A stretch of 64,000 bases of DNA from Vibrio injensis (GTDB lineage Bacteria > Pseudomonadota > Gammaproteobacteria > Enterobacterales > Vibrionaceae): positions 1-64,000 of the forward strand of contig NZ_BDJF01000032.1 in assembly GCF_001895205.1 (NCBI RefSeq). The letters run 5' to 3'. This document shows, piece by piece, positions 57,026-64,000 of the stretch. The position numbers and the translations under genes were made by a program. Under the pieces are notes generated by a model. The model had not been told where the DNA came from, ran no database searches, and was given only the letters and a program-made list of their open reading frames with translations. The number at the start of each line of letters is the position of its first letter. Positions within the stretch are counted from its first letter, which is position 1.

Positions 57026-59077
57026 ATGGCCGTTCAAGATTTATCTTATTGGTTTGGCCATATTACCGCTTCTAATCCAGCGTTTGTGGCTATTTTAGAT
57101 CGCCAGCATCACTATGTTTTGATCAATGAACGTTATGCCGAACTGAGTGGTTTAACCTGCTTTGAGCTAATCGGCATGAATGATAATGATACGTTCGGAG
57201 ACGCTTTCTATCAGCAAATCAAACCTTATTATATCAATGCCTTTGCAGGACAAGCACAAGAGCTGACGCTAACACTCAATTCCCCGTCTGATATTGCCAG
57301 TCAATGGCACATCAGCATAACGCCTCTCATTCATCGGGCTGATCATCCTGATTATATTATTGTTCATGCCTTAGAAACCTCTGAGCAACAAAGGCTCCTG
57401 CGGTCACTGCAAGAATCCGAACTTAAGTTCAACGCACTCAGCACGCTACTCAATGAAGGGGTTTTATTAGTTGAGGAGGATTGCATACTGGCGGCTAATC
57501 CTTCTGCAGCTCGCTTATTTGGGTTCGATGAAAGCCATGATTTATTAGGCGAGTCGCTTTCCGCATTATTTAGCGATGGCACCAACCAAAGCAGTTTTAA
57601 TCATACTTTGGTGCAACAGTTGCTGATTAACCCTATTCATTGTTTGACGCATGCTGATTACGGTCCGCCGAAAAGGGTTCAGTTAAGTGCAGTGAGAACC
57701 CCACTCTTCGGTAGCCATGCTCAGCTTGTCGTTATGGAAAATAGGGAAGATAAATCGCCGATATTACCTCTGTCATCCACTTGTCAAAGCGATGAGGGGT
57801 ATATAGATACCTTAAGTGGCGTCTATACACGTTCCAGCTTTATCAAACGTCTTGATTATCTGATTGAACAACATACACCGTTGATCATGCTCTATCTAGA
57901 CATTGATAACTTTAAAAATATTAATGATTCGTTAGGGCATCATATCGGCGACAACGTAATAAAAGAGGTCGCAATCCGTCTAAAGCGTTTGCTGCCCTCG
58001 CAAGCGATCCTCGGTCATTTGGGCGGAGATGAGTTTGCGCTCATCTTACCTTATCCTGAACATCGCCACAGCGGTAAAGATCTTGCAGAACGGATCATCA
58101 ACTTAATTAATCAACCGTTTGATTTGCATCACTTTAGTAAACGCTTAGCGTGTTCTATTGGTAGCGTGGTTTACCCTGGCGATGGCCATAATGCCCGGGT
58201 ATTACTGCAAAATGCTGATACCGCGATGTATGAAGCTAAAGAACGTGGCCGTAATCGTTTAGTACAATTTAATAATCAAATGAACAAAGAAGCGCGCATG
58301 CGCCTGTGGCTAGAAATTGAGCTACAAAAAGCCTTGCAACAAAATGGTTTGGAAGTCTGGTATCAACCCAAAGTCAACACGCGTGATTTTAGTATTAATG
58401 GTGCCGAGGCGTTAGTGCGTTGGAAGCATCCAATTGAAGGGTACATCAGTCCTGGTGCTTTTATTCCTGTTGCAGAAAAAGCGGGGTTAATCGAGCATCT
58501 GGGCAGAGTGGTGATTCGCGAAGTGTTTACAACCGTTAAGCGTTGGGAACAACAAAATCTACTTCCCGGCAATGTTGCAATCAATATCTCGCCGGAACAG
58601 TTTGCCAACCCACAATTAATCGATTACCTAACTAAGCTGCTTCGCCAAACCCAATTAAATCCTCGCTATATTACCTTTGAATTGACCGAAAGTGCGATCA
58701 TGAGTGGGAGTGAACATACTCTACAAATGCTCAGTGCGATCAAAAAATTAGGCTTTAGCTTATCGATTGACGATTTTGGGACCGGTTACTCATCACTGGC
58801 GTACTTAGCTCGTTTTCCAATCGATGAATTAAAAATTGATCGATCATTTATCAGCGATATGGATACATTGCCCAAACAGATCACGGTGATCGAAAGCATT
58901 ATTAAACTGGGTCAATCGCTCAACCTAACAGTGGTAGCAGAAGGCGTTGAAACTCAGCAGCAAGCGATACTGTTATCTAACCTCCATTGCCATACCATCC
59001 AAGGCTTTCATTTTTATCGCCCCCAACCTAAAGAAGAGGTCGAAGTTCTCTTTTCTCAACATCGCCGTAGTTACTAA
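57026..59077 (+). CDS. rocS: PAS-GGDEF-EAL cyclic di-GMP protein (RocS-like)
   Basis: 683 residues, soluble. Two PAS-like domains (about 10-118 and 131-240) precede GGDEF (333-337, HLGGDEFAL) and EAL (461-463) domains. Both catalytic signatures are intact, including INISPEQF, FELTESA, DDFGTGYSS, LKIDRSF and EGVE; no RxxD site. In V. cholerae, as I recall, the GGDEF-EAL gene between yhbT and yhbU is RocS (VC0653), which affects rugosity and motility. The name rests on position and architecture. ATG at 57026 directly follows an in-frame TTG; ribosome binding site poor. Confidence 0.82.
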   Translation: MAVQDLSYWFGHITASNPAFVAILDRQHHYVLINERYAELSGLTCFELIGMNDNDTFGDAFYQQIKPYYINAFAGQAQELTLTLNSPSDIASQWHISITPLIHRADHPDYIIVHALETSEQQRLLRSLQESELKFNALSTLLNEGVLLVEEDCILAANPSAARLFGFDESHDLLGESLSALFSDGTNQSSFNHTLVQQLLINPIHCLTHADYGPPKRVQLSAVRTPLFGSHAQLVVMENREDKSPILPLSSTCQSDEGYIDTLSGVYTRSSFIKRLDYLIEQHTPLIMLYLDIDNFKNINDSLGHHIGDNVIKEVAIRLKRLLPSQAILGHLGGDEFALILPYPEHRHSGKDLAERIINLINQPFDLHHFSKRLACSIGSVVYPGDGHNARVLLQNADTAMYEAKERGRNRLVQFNNQMNKEARMRLWLEIELQKALQQNGLEVWYQPKVNTRDFSINGAEALVRWKHPIEGYISPGAFIPVAEKAGLIEHLGRVVIREVFTTVKRWEQQNLLPGNVAINISPEQFANPQLIDYLTKLLRQTQLNPRYITFELTESAIMSGSEHTLQMLSAIKKLGFSLSIDDFGTGYSSLAYLARFPIDELKIDRSFISDMDTLPKQITVIESIIKLGQSLNLTVVAEGVETQQQAILLSNLHCHTIQGFHFYRPQPKEEVEVLFSQHRRSY

Positions 59078-59251
59078 AGCACTGCGTATTGTTATTCACT
59101 CTATCGATCCCTCCTATTGCTAGATCGGTGCTTTTCTTTACTACGAGTCTTCTAAAATAGCCATTGATTGCCTGAAACCTGCCTTATATCAATTCCCTAG
59201 CACAGAATAATTTTTACACTAACGCAAATTTCTTAAAGACAGTAATGAGCA

Positions 59252-60265
59252 ATGGAACTACTATGCCCAGCGGGTAACTTACCAGCCCTTAAAACCGCCG
59301 TTGATTGTGGCGCCGATGCGGTCTATCTCGGCTTCAAAGATGAGACCAATGCCCGTCACTTCGCAGGACTCAATTTCAGTGGTAACAAACTCGATAAAGC
59401 GATCCAATATGCCCATGATCGGCGTAAAAAAGTTCATGTCGCTTTAAACACTTTTGCCCATCCTGAAGGATTTCAGCGCTGGACACAAGCCGTTGATAAA
59501 GCGGTAAATGCAGGTGTTGATGCTTTGATCATCGCTGATATAGCTTTATTAGATTATGCAACGCAACATTATCCAGAGATGGAATTACACCTTTCCGTAC
59601 AAGCTTCGGCGACGAATGCGAAAGCGATCGAATACTATCAGCAGCAATTCAATATTAAGCGTGTTGTGCTACCTCGAGTGCTCTCCATTCATCAAGTAAA
59701 ACAACTGTCTCGGACAATCCCTGCTGGCGTAGAGCTAGAAGTCTTCGCTTTTGGTAGCCTATGTATTATGTCCGAAGGCCGCTGTTATCTATCTTCTTAC
59801 CTAACGGGAGAATCCCCTAATACTGTTGGCGCTTGCTCACCAGCCAAATATGTTCGCTGGCAAGAAACAGATAGTGGACTTGAGTCTCGCTTAAATAACG
59901 TTCTGATCGACCGCTATAAACACGGTGAAAATGCAGGCTATCCGACCTTATGCAAAGGACGCTTTATCAGTGATATCGCGGGTCAATCCAAGCATTATCA
60001 CGCGCTTGAAGAACCGACAAGTTTAAACACACTGTCGATGTTGCCAGAATTGTTTGCCGCTAATGTCGCCTCAGTGAAGATTGAAGGACGACAACGCAGC
60101 CCTGCCTACGTTGAACAAGTCACCCGAACTTGGCGTGCAGCGATTGATAGCTATCTTGCTGCCCCGGAGCGTTATCAAGTTCGAACCGAGTGGGATAACT
60201 GTCTAGCTAATGTATCAGAAGGGAGACAAACCACGCTCGGTGCCTATCATCGACAGTGGCAATAA
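59252..60265 (+). CDS. ubiU: UbiU (YhbU), U32-type Fe-S protein of O2-independent ubiquinone synthesis
   Basis: 337 residues, peptidase U32 family without known protease activity. With UbiV it carries out prephenate-dependent, oxygen-free ring hydroxylations. The four [4Fe-4S] cysteines are C171, C178, C195 and C234 (GSLCIMSEGRC, VGACSPAKY, YPTLCKGRF). MELLCPAGNLPALKTAV is the usual start. ubiV follows after 13 nt. Confidence 0.95.
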   Translation: MELLCPAGNLPALKTAVDCGADAVYLGFKDETNARHFAGLNFSGNKLDKAIQYAHDRRKKVHVALNTFAHPEGFQRWTQAVDKAVNAGVDALIIADIALLDYATQHYPEMELHLSVQASATNAKAIEYYQQQFNIKRVVLPRVLSIHQVKQLSRTIPAGVELEVFAFGSLCIMSEGRCYLSSYLTGESPNTVGACSPAKYVRWQETDSGLESRLNNVLIDRYKHGENAGYPTLCKGRFISDIAGQSKHYHALEEPTSLNTLSMLPELFAANVASVKIEGRQRSPAYVEQVTRTWRAAIDSYLAAPERYQVRTEWDNCLANVSEGRQTTLGAYHRQWQ

Positions 60266-60278
60266 TAGGATAATCATC

Positions 60279-61157
60279 ATGAAATACGCTTTAGGTCCAT
60301 TACTGTATTTTTGGCCCAAAACCGACGTCGAATCGTTTTATCAACAAGCTTGCTCTAGCTCAGCAGAAATCATTTATTTGGGGGAAACAGTATGTTCAAA
60401 ACGTCGAGAAATAAAGGCTGCTGATTGGCTCGATATGGCGAAACAGCTTGCTGGAGAGGGAAAAGAGGTCGTTCTCTCAACCATGGCACTCTTAGAAGCG
60501 CCCAGTGAAATCAATCTGATGAAGAAGTATATTGATAACGGTGAATTTACTATTGAAGCAAATGACGTAGCCGCTATCCAACTCGCTTCTCAACAAGGCG
60601 TTCCCTTTGTCGTTGGTCCTGCCATCAACTGCTATAACGCTTATGTTCTCAAACAATTTCTACAACAAGGTATGATTCGCTGGTGTATGCCGGTTGAGTT
60701 GTCACGTGAGTGGTTAATCAATGTCTTGAATCAATGTGATGATTTAAATATTCGTGGCAAGTTTACCACAGAGGTATTTGCCCATGGATATTTACCACTC
60801 GCCTATTCGGCCCGCTGTTTCACTGCGCGCGCAGAAAACCTCGCTAAAGACGAATGTCAAACCTGTTGTATTCGCTATCCAACCGGTATTCAGGTCACTA
60901 GCCAGGAGGGACAAGCCGTCTTTAACCTCAATGGCATTCAAACTCAATCTGGCTATTGCTATAACTTAATCAATGAGCAAGCAGGCATGCAAGGATTCGT
61001 CGATGTCGTTCGTCTTAGTCCATTAGGGCAGGAGACTTTTTCACTTATCGATGCGTTTAGAGCCAATCAAAACGCCGAGCATCCTCAACCGTTAGACAAC
61101 CATCAATGCAATGGTTATTGGCATCAATTACCAGGATTAGACGTTCATTATCAATAG
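60279..61157 (+). CDS. ubiV: UbiV (YhbV), partner of UbiU in O2-independent ubiquinone synthesis
   Basis: 292 residues, U32 family. The [4Fe-4S] ligands correspond to C39 (GETVCSKR), C180 (SARCFTAR), C193 and C197 (CQTCC). Start MKYALGPLLYFWPK at 60279, preceded by AGGA; the frame is open upstream but overlaps ubiU. Together with ubiT this gives the organism ubiquinone under anoxia. Ends in a hairpin before convergent nlpI. Confidence 0.95.
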   Translation: MKYALGPLLYFWPKTDVESFYQQACSSSAEIIYLGETVCSKRREIKAADWLDMAKQLAGEGKEVVLSTMALLEAPSEINLMKKYIDNGEFTIEANDVAAIQLASQQGVPFVVGPAINCYNAYVLKQFLQQGMIRWCMPVELSREWLINVLNQCDDLNIRGKFTTEVFAHGYLPLAYSARCFTARAENLAKDECQTCCIRYPTGIQVTSQEGQAVFNLNGIQTQSGYCYNLINEQAGMQGFVDVVRLSPLGQETFSLIDAFRANQNAEHPQPLDNHQCNGYWHQLPGLDVHYQ

Positions 61158-61163
61158 TTCTCT

Positions 61164-61196
61164 AACGCCCAACTGATAAAAATTGGCTTGGGCGTT
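61164..61196. terminator. Hairpin between convergent ubiV and nlpI
   Basis: AACGCCCAA (61164-61172) pairs with TTGGGCGTT (61188-61196), 9 bp, with a 15-nt loop. No T-run after the stem on either strand, so it is a moderate terminator at best. Confidence 0.55.
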
Positions 61197-61207
61197 CGTA
61201 AATCGCG

Positions 61208-62113
61208 TTATTGTTCGACTCGCGCTTTGGCTAAATGAGCTTCTCGCAAATCATGATACATACGGCCTAATTCAATAAAGGCATAACGATGCTCAACATA
61301 CTCATAGACATTAAAAGCAATCGCTAATTTATACAGCGAAATGGCTTGAGCGAAGTTATCTTCCATTTGATAACGTTTGCCAAGATAGAAGTAAGCTTCT
61401 GTGAGCTGCTGCGCCAATAAAGTATTATCACGAGTAGTGGTTAATAGTGCTTTAAATACTTGATCTTGAGGGATTTCATCCAACATAACACCAACCAATA
61501 CCCATCCCCACTGCTCATCATGCTCTTGATAGCGGTTCAATAAATCATGCTTCGCTTGCTGTGGATTGACATCCGATTGAATAATGTAGAGCCATAAAGC
61601 GCGAAAAGGATCGCTCGGATCTTGCTGGTAATGAGCTTGAATATCTTGTAACGCCAGCTCTGGTCGGTCACCATAATACAGGGCGATAGCTCGATTTCTC
61701 AGGGCGTATTCATTACTCGGATCGAGCTCTAAAGTAGAGTCAAATGCTTCATAAGCAGCATCAAATTCACCGGCTTCGGTATAATAGACCCCAAGCAAAT
61801 TAAAAATATCAGGTTGAGCTGGGTTTAAGGCTAATGACTGAGTAAAGTCTAATCGTGCTAAATCTCGCAATCCAAGATTATCGTAGCCATTACCACGTTC
61901 AAAAAACATTTTTGCCCGCAGTTCATCGTTCAAGTCAGTACGCTGTAATAATTGGCTTAAACGAGCGATTTGCACTTCCTGTTGAATTGTTGATTGCAAA
62001 GGAATCGCCATTGGTGGATAGACCCAGTGCGTTGCTTGAGAACCACCTTTTGAGGCGCATCCAGCCAATAACAAAACCATGACACTTACTAGAGCGCTTT
62101 GAAACCATTTCAC
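61208..62113 (-). CDS. nlpI: Outer membrane lipoprotein NlpI (TPR)
   Basis: 301 residues. In E. coli NlpI is an adaptor for the protease Prc that controls murein endopeptidases such as MepS. Lipobox LLAGC with acylated C19, then TPR repeats, for example FFERGNGYDNLGLRDLARLDFTQSLALNPAQPD and AYEAFDSTLELDPSNEYALRNRAIALYYG. GTG start, nine nt after AGGAG. Lies directly downstream of pnp, the pnp-nlpI order of enteric bacteria. Confidence 0.94.
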   Translation of the reverse strand: MKWFQSALVSVMVLLLAGCASKGGSQATHWVYPPMAIPLQSTIQQEVQIARLSQLLQRTDLNDELRAKMFFERGNGYDNLGLRDLARLDFTQSLALNPAQPDIFNLLGVYYTEAGEFDAAYEAFDSTLELDPSNEYALRNRAIALYYGDRPELALQDIQAHYQQDPSDPFRALWLYIIQSDVNPQQAKHDLLNRYQEHDEQWGWVLVGVMLDEIPQDQVFKALLTTTRDNTLLAQQLTEAYFYLGKRYQMEDNFAQAISLYKLAIAFNVYEYVEHRYAFIELGRMYHDLREAHLAKARVEQ

Positions 62114-62144
62114 AAATCAGTACTCCTGTGGTTCCCCTAATCAA

Positions 62145-62172
62145 TAAAAAAGGGAGCGAATAGGCTCCCTTT
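62145..62172 (-). terminator. Terminator between pnp and nlpI
   Basis: Minus strand: AAAGGGAGC (62164-62172) pairs with GCTCCCTTT (62149-62157) around CTATTC, then TTTTTTATTG. Ends pnp transcripts; nlpI then needs read-through or a promoter close to 62114-62144. Confidence 0.9.
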
Positions 62173-62230
62173 ATAACATGCTTTATAACGAAAAAGCGAA
62201 AACTGTTATTTCACTTGTTTCGCTGAGCAA

Positions 62231-64000
62231 TTATTCTGCTGCAGGTGCAGCATTTTCTGCGCTGGCTTCTTCTGCTGGTTTCTCTACCGCTTCTTTCATG
62301 CTCAAACGAACACGACCCTGGCGGTCAATTTCCAACACTTTGACTTGTACTTCTTGGCCTTCAGCAAGGACATCTGATACTTTTTCAATACGCTTATCCG
62401 CGATTTGTGAAATATGTACTAGGCCATCTTTACCAGGTAGAATCGTCACAAAAGCACCAAAGTCAGCAAGACGAGCGACTTTACCCGTATAAATCTTACC
62501 GACTTCTACTTCAGCGGTAATTTGCATAATACGACGAATCGCTTCTTGTGCTTGCTCACCATCCGTTGCGGCAATTTTGATCGTACCGTCATCTTCGATT
62601 TCAATCGTTGTGCCCGTTTCTTCGGTCAACATACGAATCACCGCACCGCCTTTACCAATCACGTCTTTGATCTTTTCAGAGCTGATCTTCATGGTATGAA
62701 TACGAGGCGCAAATTCTGAAATATCATCGCGAGCACCAGCAATCGCTTGATCCATAACCGAAAGAATGTGCAAACGAGCACCTTTCGCTTGGTTCAATGC
62801 AATCTGCATGATCTCTTTGGTGATACCTTCGATCTTAATATCCATTTGTAGTGCAGTCACACCGTTTGAAGTACCTGCTACTTTAAAGTCCATATCACCA
62901 AGATGGTCTTCATCACCCAAAATGTCAGACAAGACAACGAAGTTCTCGTCTTCTTTGACAAGTCCCATCGCGATACCAGCAACAGAAGCTTTAATCGGTA
63001 CGCCAGCATCCATAAGAGCCAAAGATGAACCACATACTGAGGCCATTGATGATGAACCGTTTGATTCGGTGATCTCAGAAACAACGCGTACTGTGTACGG
63101 GAATTCATCCGCAGAAGGCATTACTGCTGCGATACCGCGCTTAGCCAAACGACCATGACCAATTTCACGACGTTTCGGTGAACCAACAAAACCTGTCTCA
63201 CCAACACAGTAAGGAGGGAAGTTGTAATGCAACATAAAGTAATCTTTACGTTCACCCGTTAACTCATCAATGATTTGAGCATCACGTTGAGTACCTAGTG
63301 TCGCCGTAACTAACGCTTGCGTTTCACCACGAGTAAACAAAGAACTACCGTGAGTACGTGGTAATACACCAGTACGGACATCCAAAGCACGGATCATGTC
63401 TTTTTCACGACCATCAATGCGTTTTTCACCAGCGATGATGCGTCCACGAACGACTTGCTTTTCAAGTGCGCCTAGCAGCTTCTTGATTTTCATCACATCT
63501 TGCGAATCATCTTCAGCAAGAATGGCCGCAATCACATCAGCTTTGATCGCTGCAACTTTTTCGTAACGCGCCATTTTTTCGATGATTTGATACGCTTCCG
63601 TTAGACGAGCTTCAGCTAACTGAGCAATGGTCTCTTTTAATGCCGTATTTTCTTGTGGTGCAACCCATTCCCAAGCTGGAGTGGCAACTTCAGCCGCGAA
63701 CTCGTTAATAGCATTGATCACCACTTGTTGTTGATCGTGACCATAAACCACTGCCGCCAACATCTCTTCTTCGCTAAGAATGTCTGCTTCGGACTCGACC
63801 ATCAATACCGCACCTTCGGTTCCTGACACAACAAGGTCAAGACGAGATTGATCCAACTCTTTCGGGCTTGGGTTAAGAACTAATTGACCATTGATATGAC
63901 CAACACGAGCTGCACCAATCGGGCCATTAAATGGCATACCAGAAATAGCGAGGGCTGCAGAGGTACCAATCATGGTAATGATGTCTGGCTGAACGTTCGG
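62231..64000 (-). CDS. pnp: Polyribonucleotide nucleotidyltransferase (PNPase), 5' part missing
   Basis: 589 residues are present, cut by the right edge; about 120 N-terminal residues (start of the first RNase PH domain) are missing. Phosphorolytic 3'-5' exonuclease of the degradosome. The frame opens [20 protein letters not shown], followed by the second RNase PH core ([57 protein letters not shown]), a KH domain ([20 protein letters not shown]) and an S1 domain ([30 protein letters not shown]). The tail is Ala/Glu-rich. Confidence 0.97.
   Translation of the reverse strand, partial: PNVQPDIITMIGTSAALAISGMPFNGPIGAARVGHINGQLVLNPSPKELDQSRLDLVVSGTEGAVLMVESEADILSEEEMLAAVVYGHDQQQVVINAINEFAAEVATPAWEWVAPQENTALKETIAQLAEARLTEAYQIIEKMARYEKVAAIKADVIAAILAEDDSQDVMKIKKLLGALEKQVVRGRIIAGEKRIDGREKDMIRALDVRTGVLPRTHGSSLFTRGETQALVTATLGTQRDAQIIDELTGERKDYFMLHYNFPPYCVGETGFVGSPKRREIGHGRLAKRGIAAVMPSADEFPYTVRVVSEITESNGSSSMASVCGSSLALMDAGVPIKASVAGIAMGLVKEDENFVVLSDILGDEDHLGDMDFKVAGTSNGVTALQMDIKIEGITKEIMQIALNQAKGARLHILSVMDQAIAGARDDISEFAPRIHTMKISSEKIKDVIGKGGAVIRMLTEETGTTIEIEDDGTIKIAATDGEQAQEAIRRIMQITAEVEVGKIYTGKVARLADFGAFVTILPGKDGLVHISQIADKRIEKVSDVLAEGQEVQVKVLEIDRQGRVRLSMKEAVEKPAEEASAENAAPAAE

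Noticed and set aside
59078..59251. Possible FNR site upstream of ubiU (TTGATTGCC...)
   Set aside because: The second half-site ATCAA is missing at the right spacing.
1..64000. Search for CRISPR arrays, insertion sequences, integron attC sites, prophage genes and tRNA genes
   Set aside because: No regularly spaced repeats, transposase or integrase genes or tRNA cloverleafs were recognised; the gene order looks like uninterrupted core chromosome.

Overview
The window is core chromosome of a Vibrio, close to V. cholerae but a different species. The basis is recognition of protein families and gene order, not a search. VpsR, HlyU, NptA, a RocS-like GGDEF-EAL protein, the 283-residue ThyA subfamily and the PilZ protein next to tyrA are all Vibrio-type. 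From memory, the order clpB ... pnp matches chromosome 1 of V. cholerae (about VC0711 down to VC0647) almost gene for gene. I see no insertion sequence, prophage, integron cassette, tRNA or CRISPR array, and no block of foreign composition.

Layout. Positions 1-350 hold the promoters and leader of an rRNA operon that runs off the left edge; the 16S gene itself is outside. 0.5-5 kb: clpB (heat-shock promoter), pgeF, rluD. 5-9 kb: bamD, raiA, the phe attenuator with its leader peptide, pheA, a 116-bp imperfect palindrome, yjjX. 9-16 kb: trpR, slt, ettA, a PilZ gene, tyrA and aroF with TyrR boxes. 16-23 kb: the BtsS/BtsR two-component pair, nagZ, anmK, a small lipoprotein and cstA. 23-31 kb: ispH, fkpB, lspA, ileS, ribF and murJ on the minus strand, then rpsT. 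31-43 kb: hlyU, nhaR, nptA, thyA-lgt, a TauE/SafE exporter, ptsP-rppH, a cluster of DnaA boxes, mutH, tas. 42-50 kb: vpsR, lysS, prfB (programmed frameshift), brnQ, trmN6, srmB. 50-64 kb: prfC, a membrane GGDEF-EAL protein, rimI-holD, a GNAT gene, ubiT, the RocS-like gene, ubiU-ubiV, nlpI and a pnp gene cut by the right edge.

Themes. Aromatic amino acid control shows three mechanisms in 10 kb: attenuation (pheA), a Trp repressor with its own operator (trpR) and TyrR boxes (aroF-tyrA). Cyclic di-GMP is represented by a PilZ receptor, VpsR and two dual-domain enzymes. Translation factors (rpsT, raiA, ettA, prfB, prfC, lysS, ileS, rluD, rimI, trmN6, srmB) and envelope genes (bamD, slt, nagZ, anmK, pgeF, lspA, lgt, murJ, nlpI) are well represented.

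The most notable non-coding signals are: (1) a DnaA-box cluster beside mutH, the neighbourhood of the E. coli DnaA-reactivating site DARS2; (2) three direct repeats at exact 20-bp spacing upstream of cstA that resemble the BtsR binding motif, with btsSR 3 kb away; (3) the palindrome between pheA and yjjX. No wholly new protein system is evident; the novelty is regulatory.
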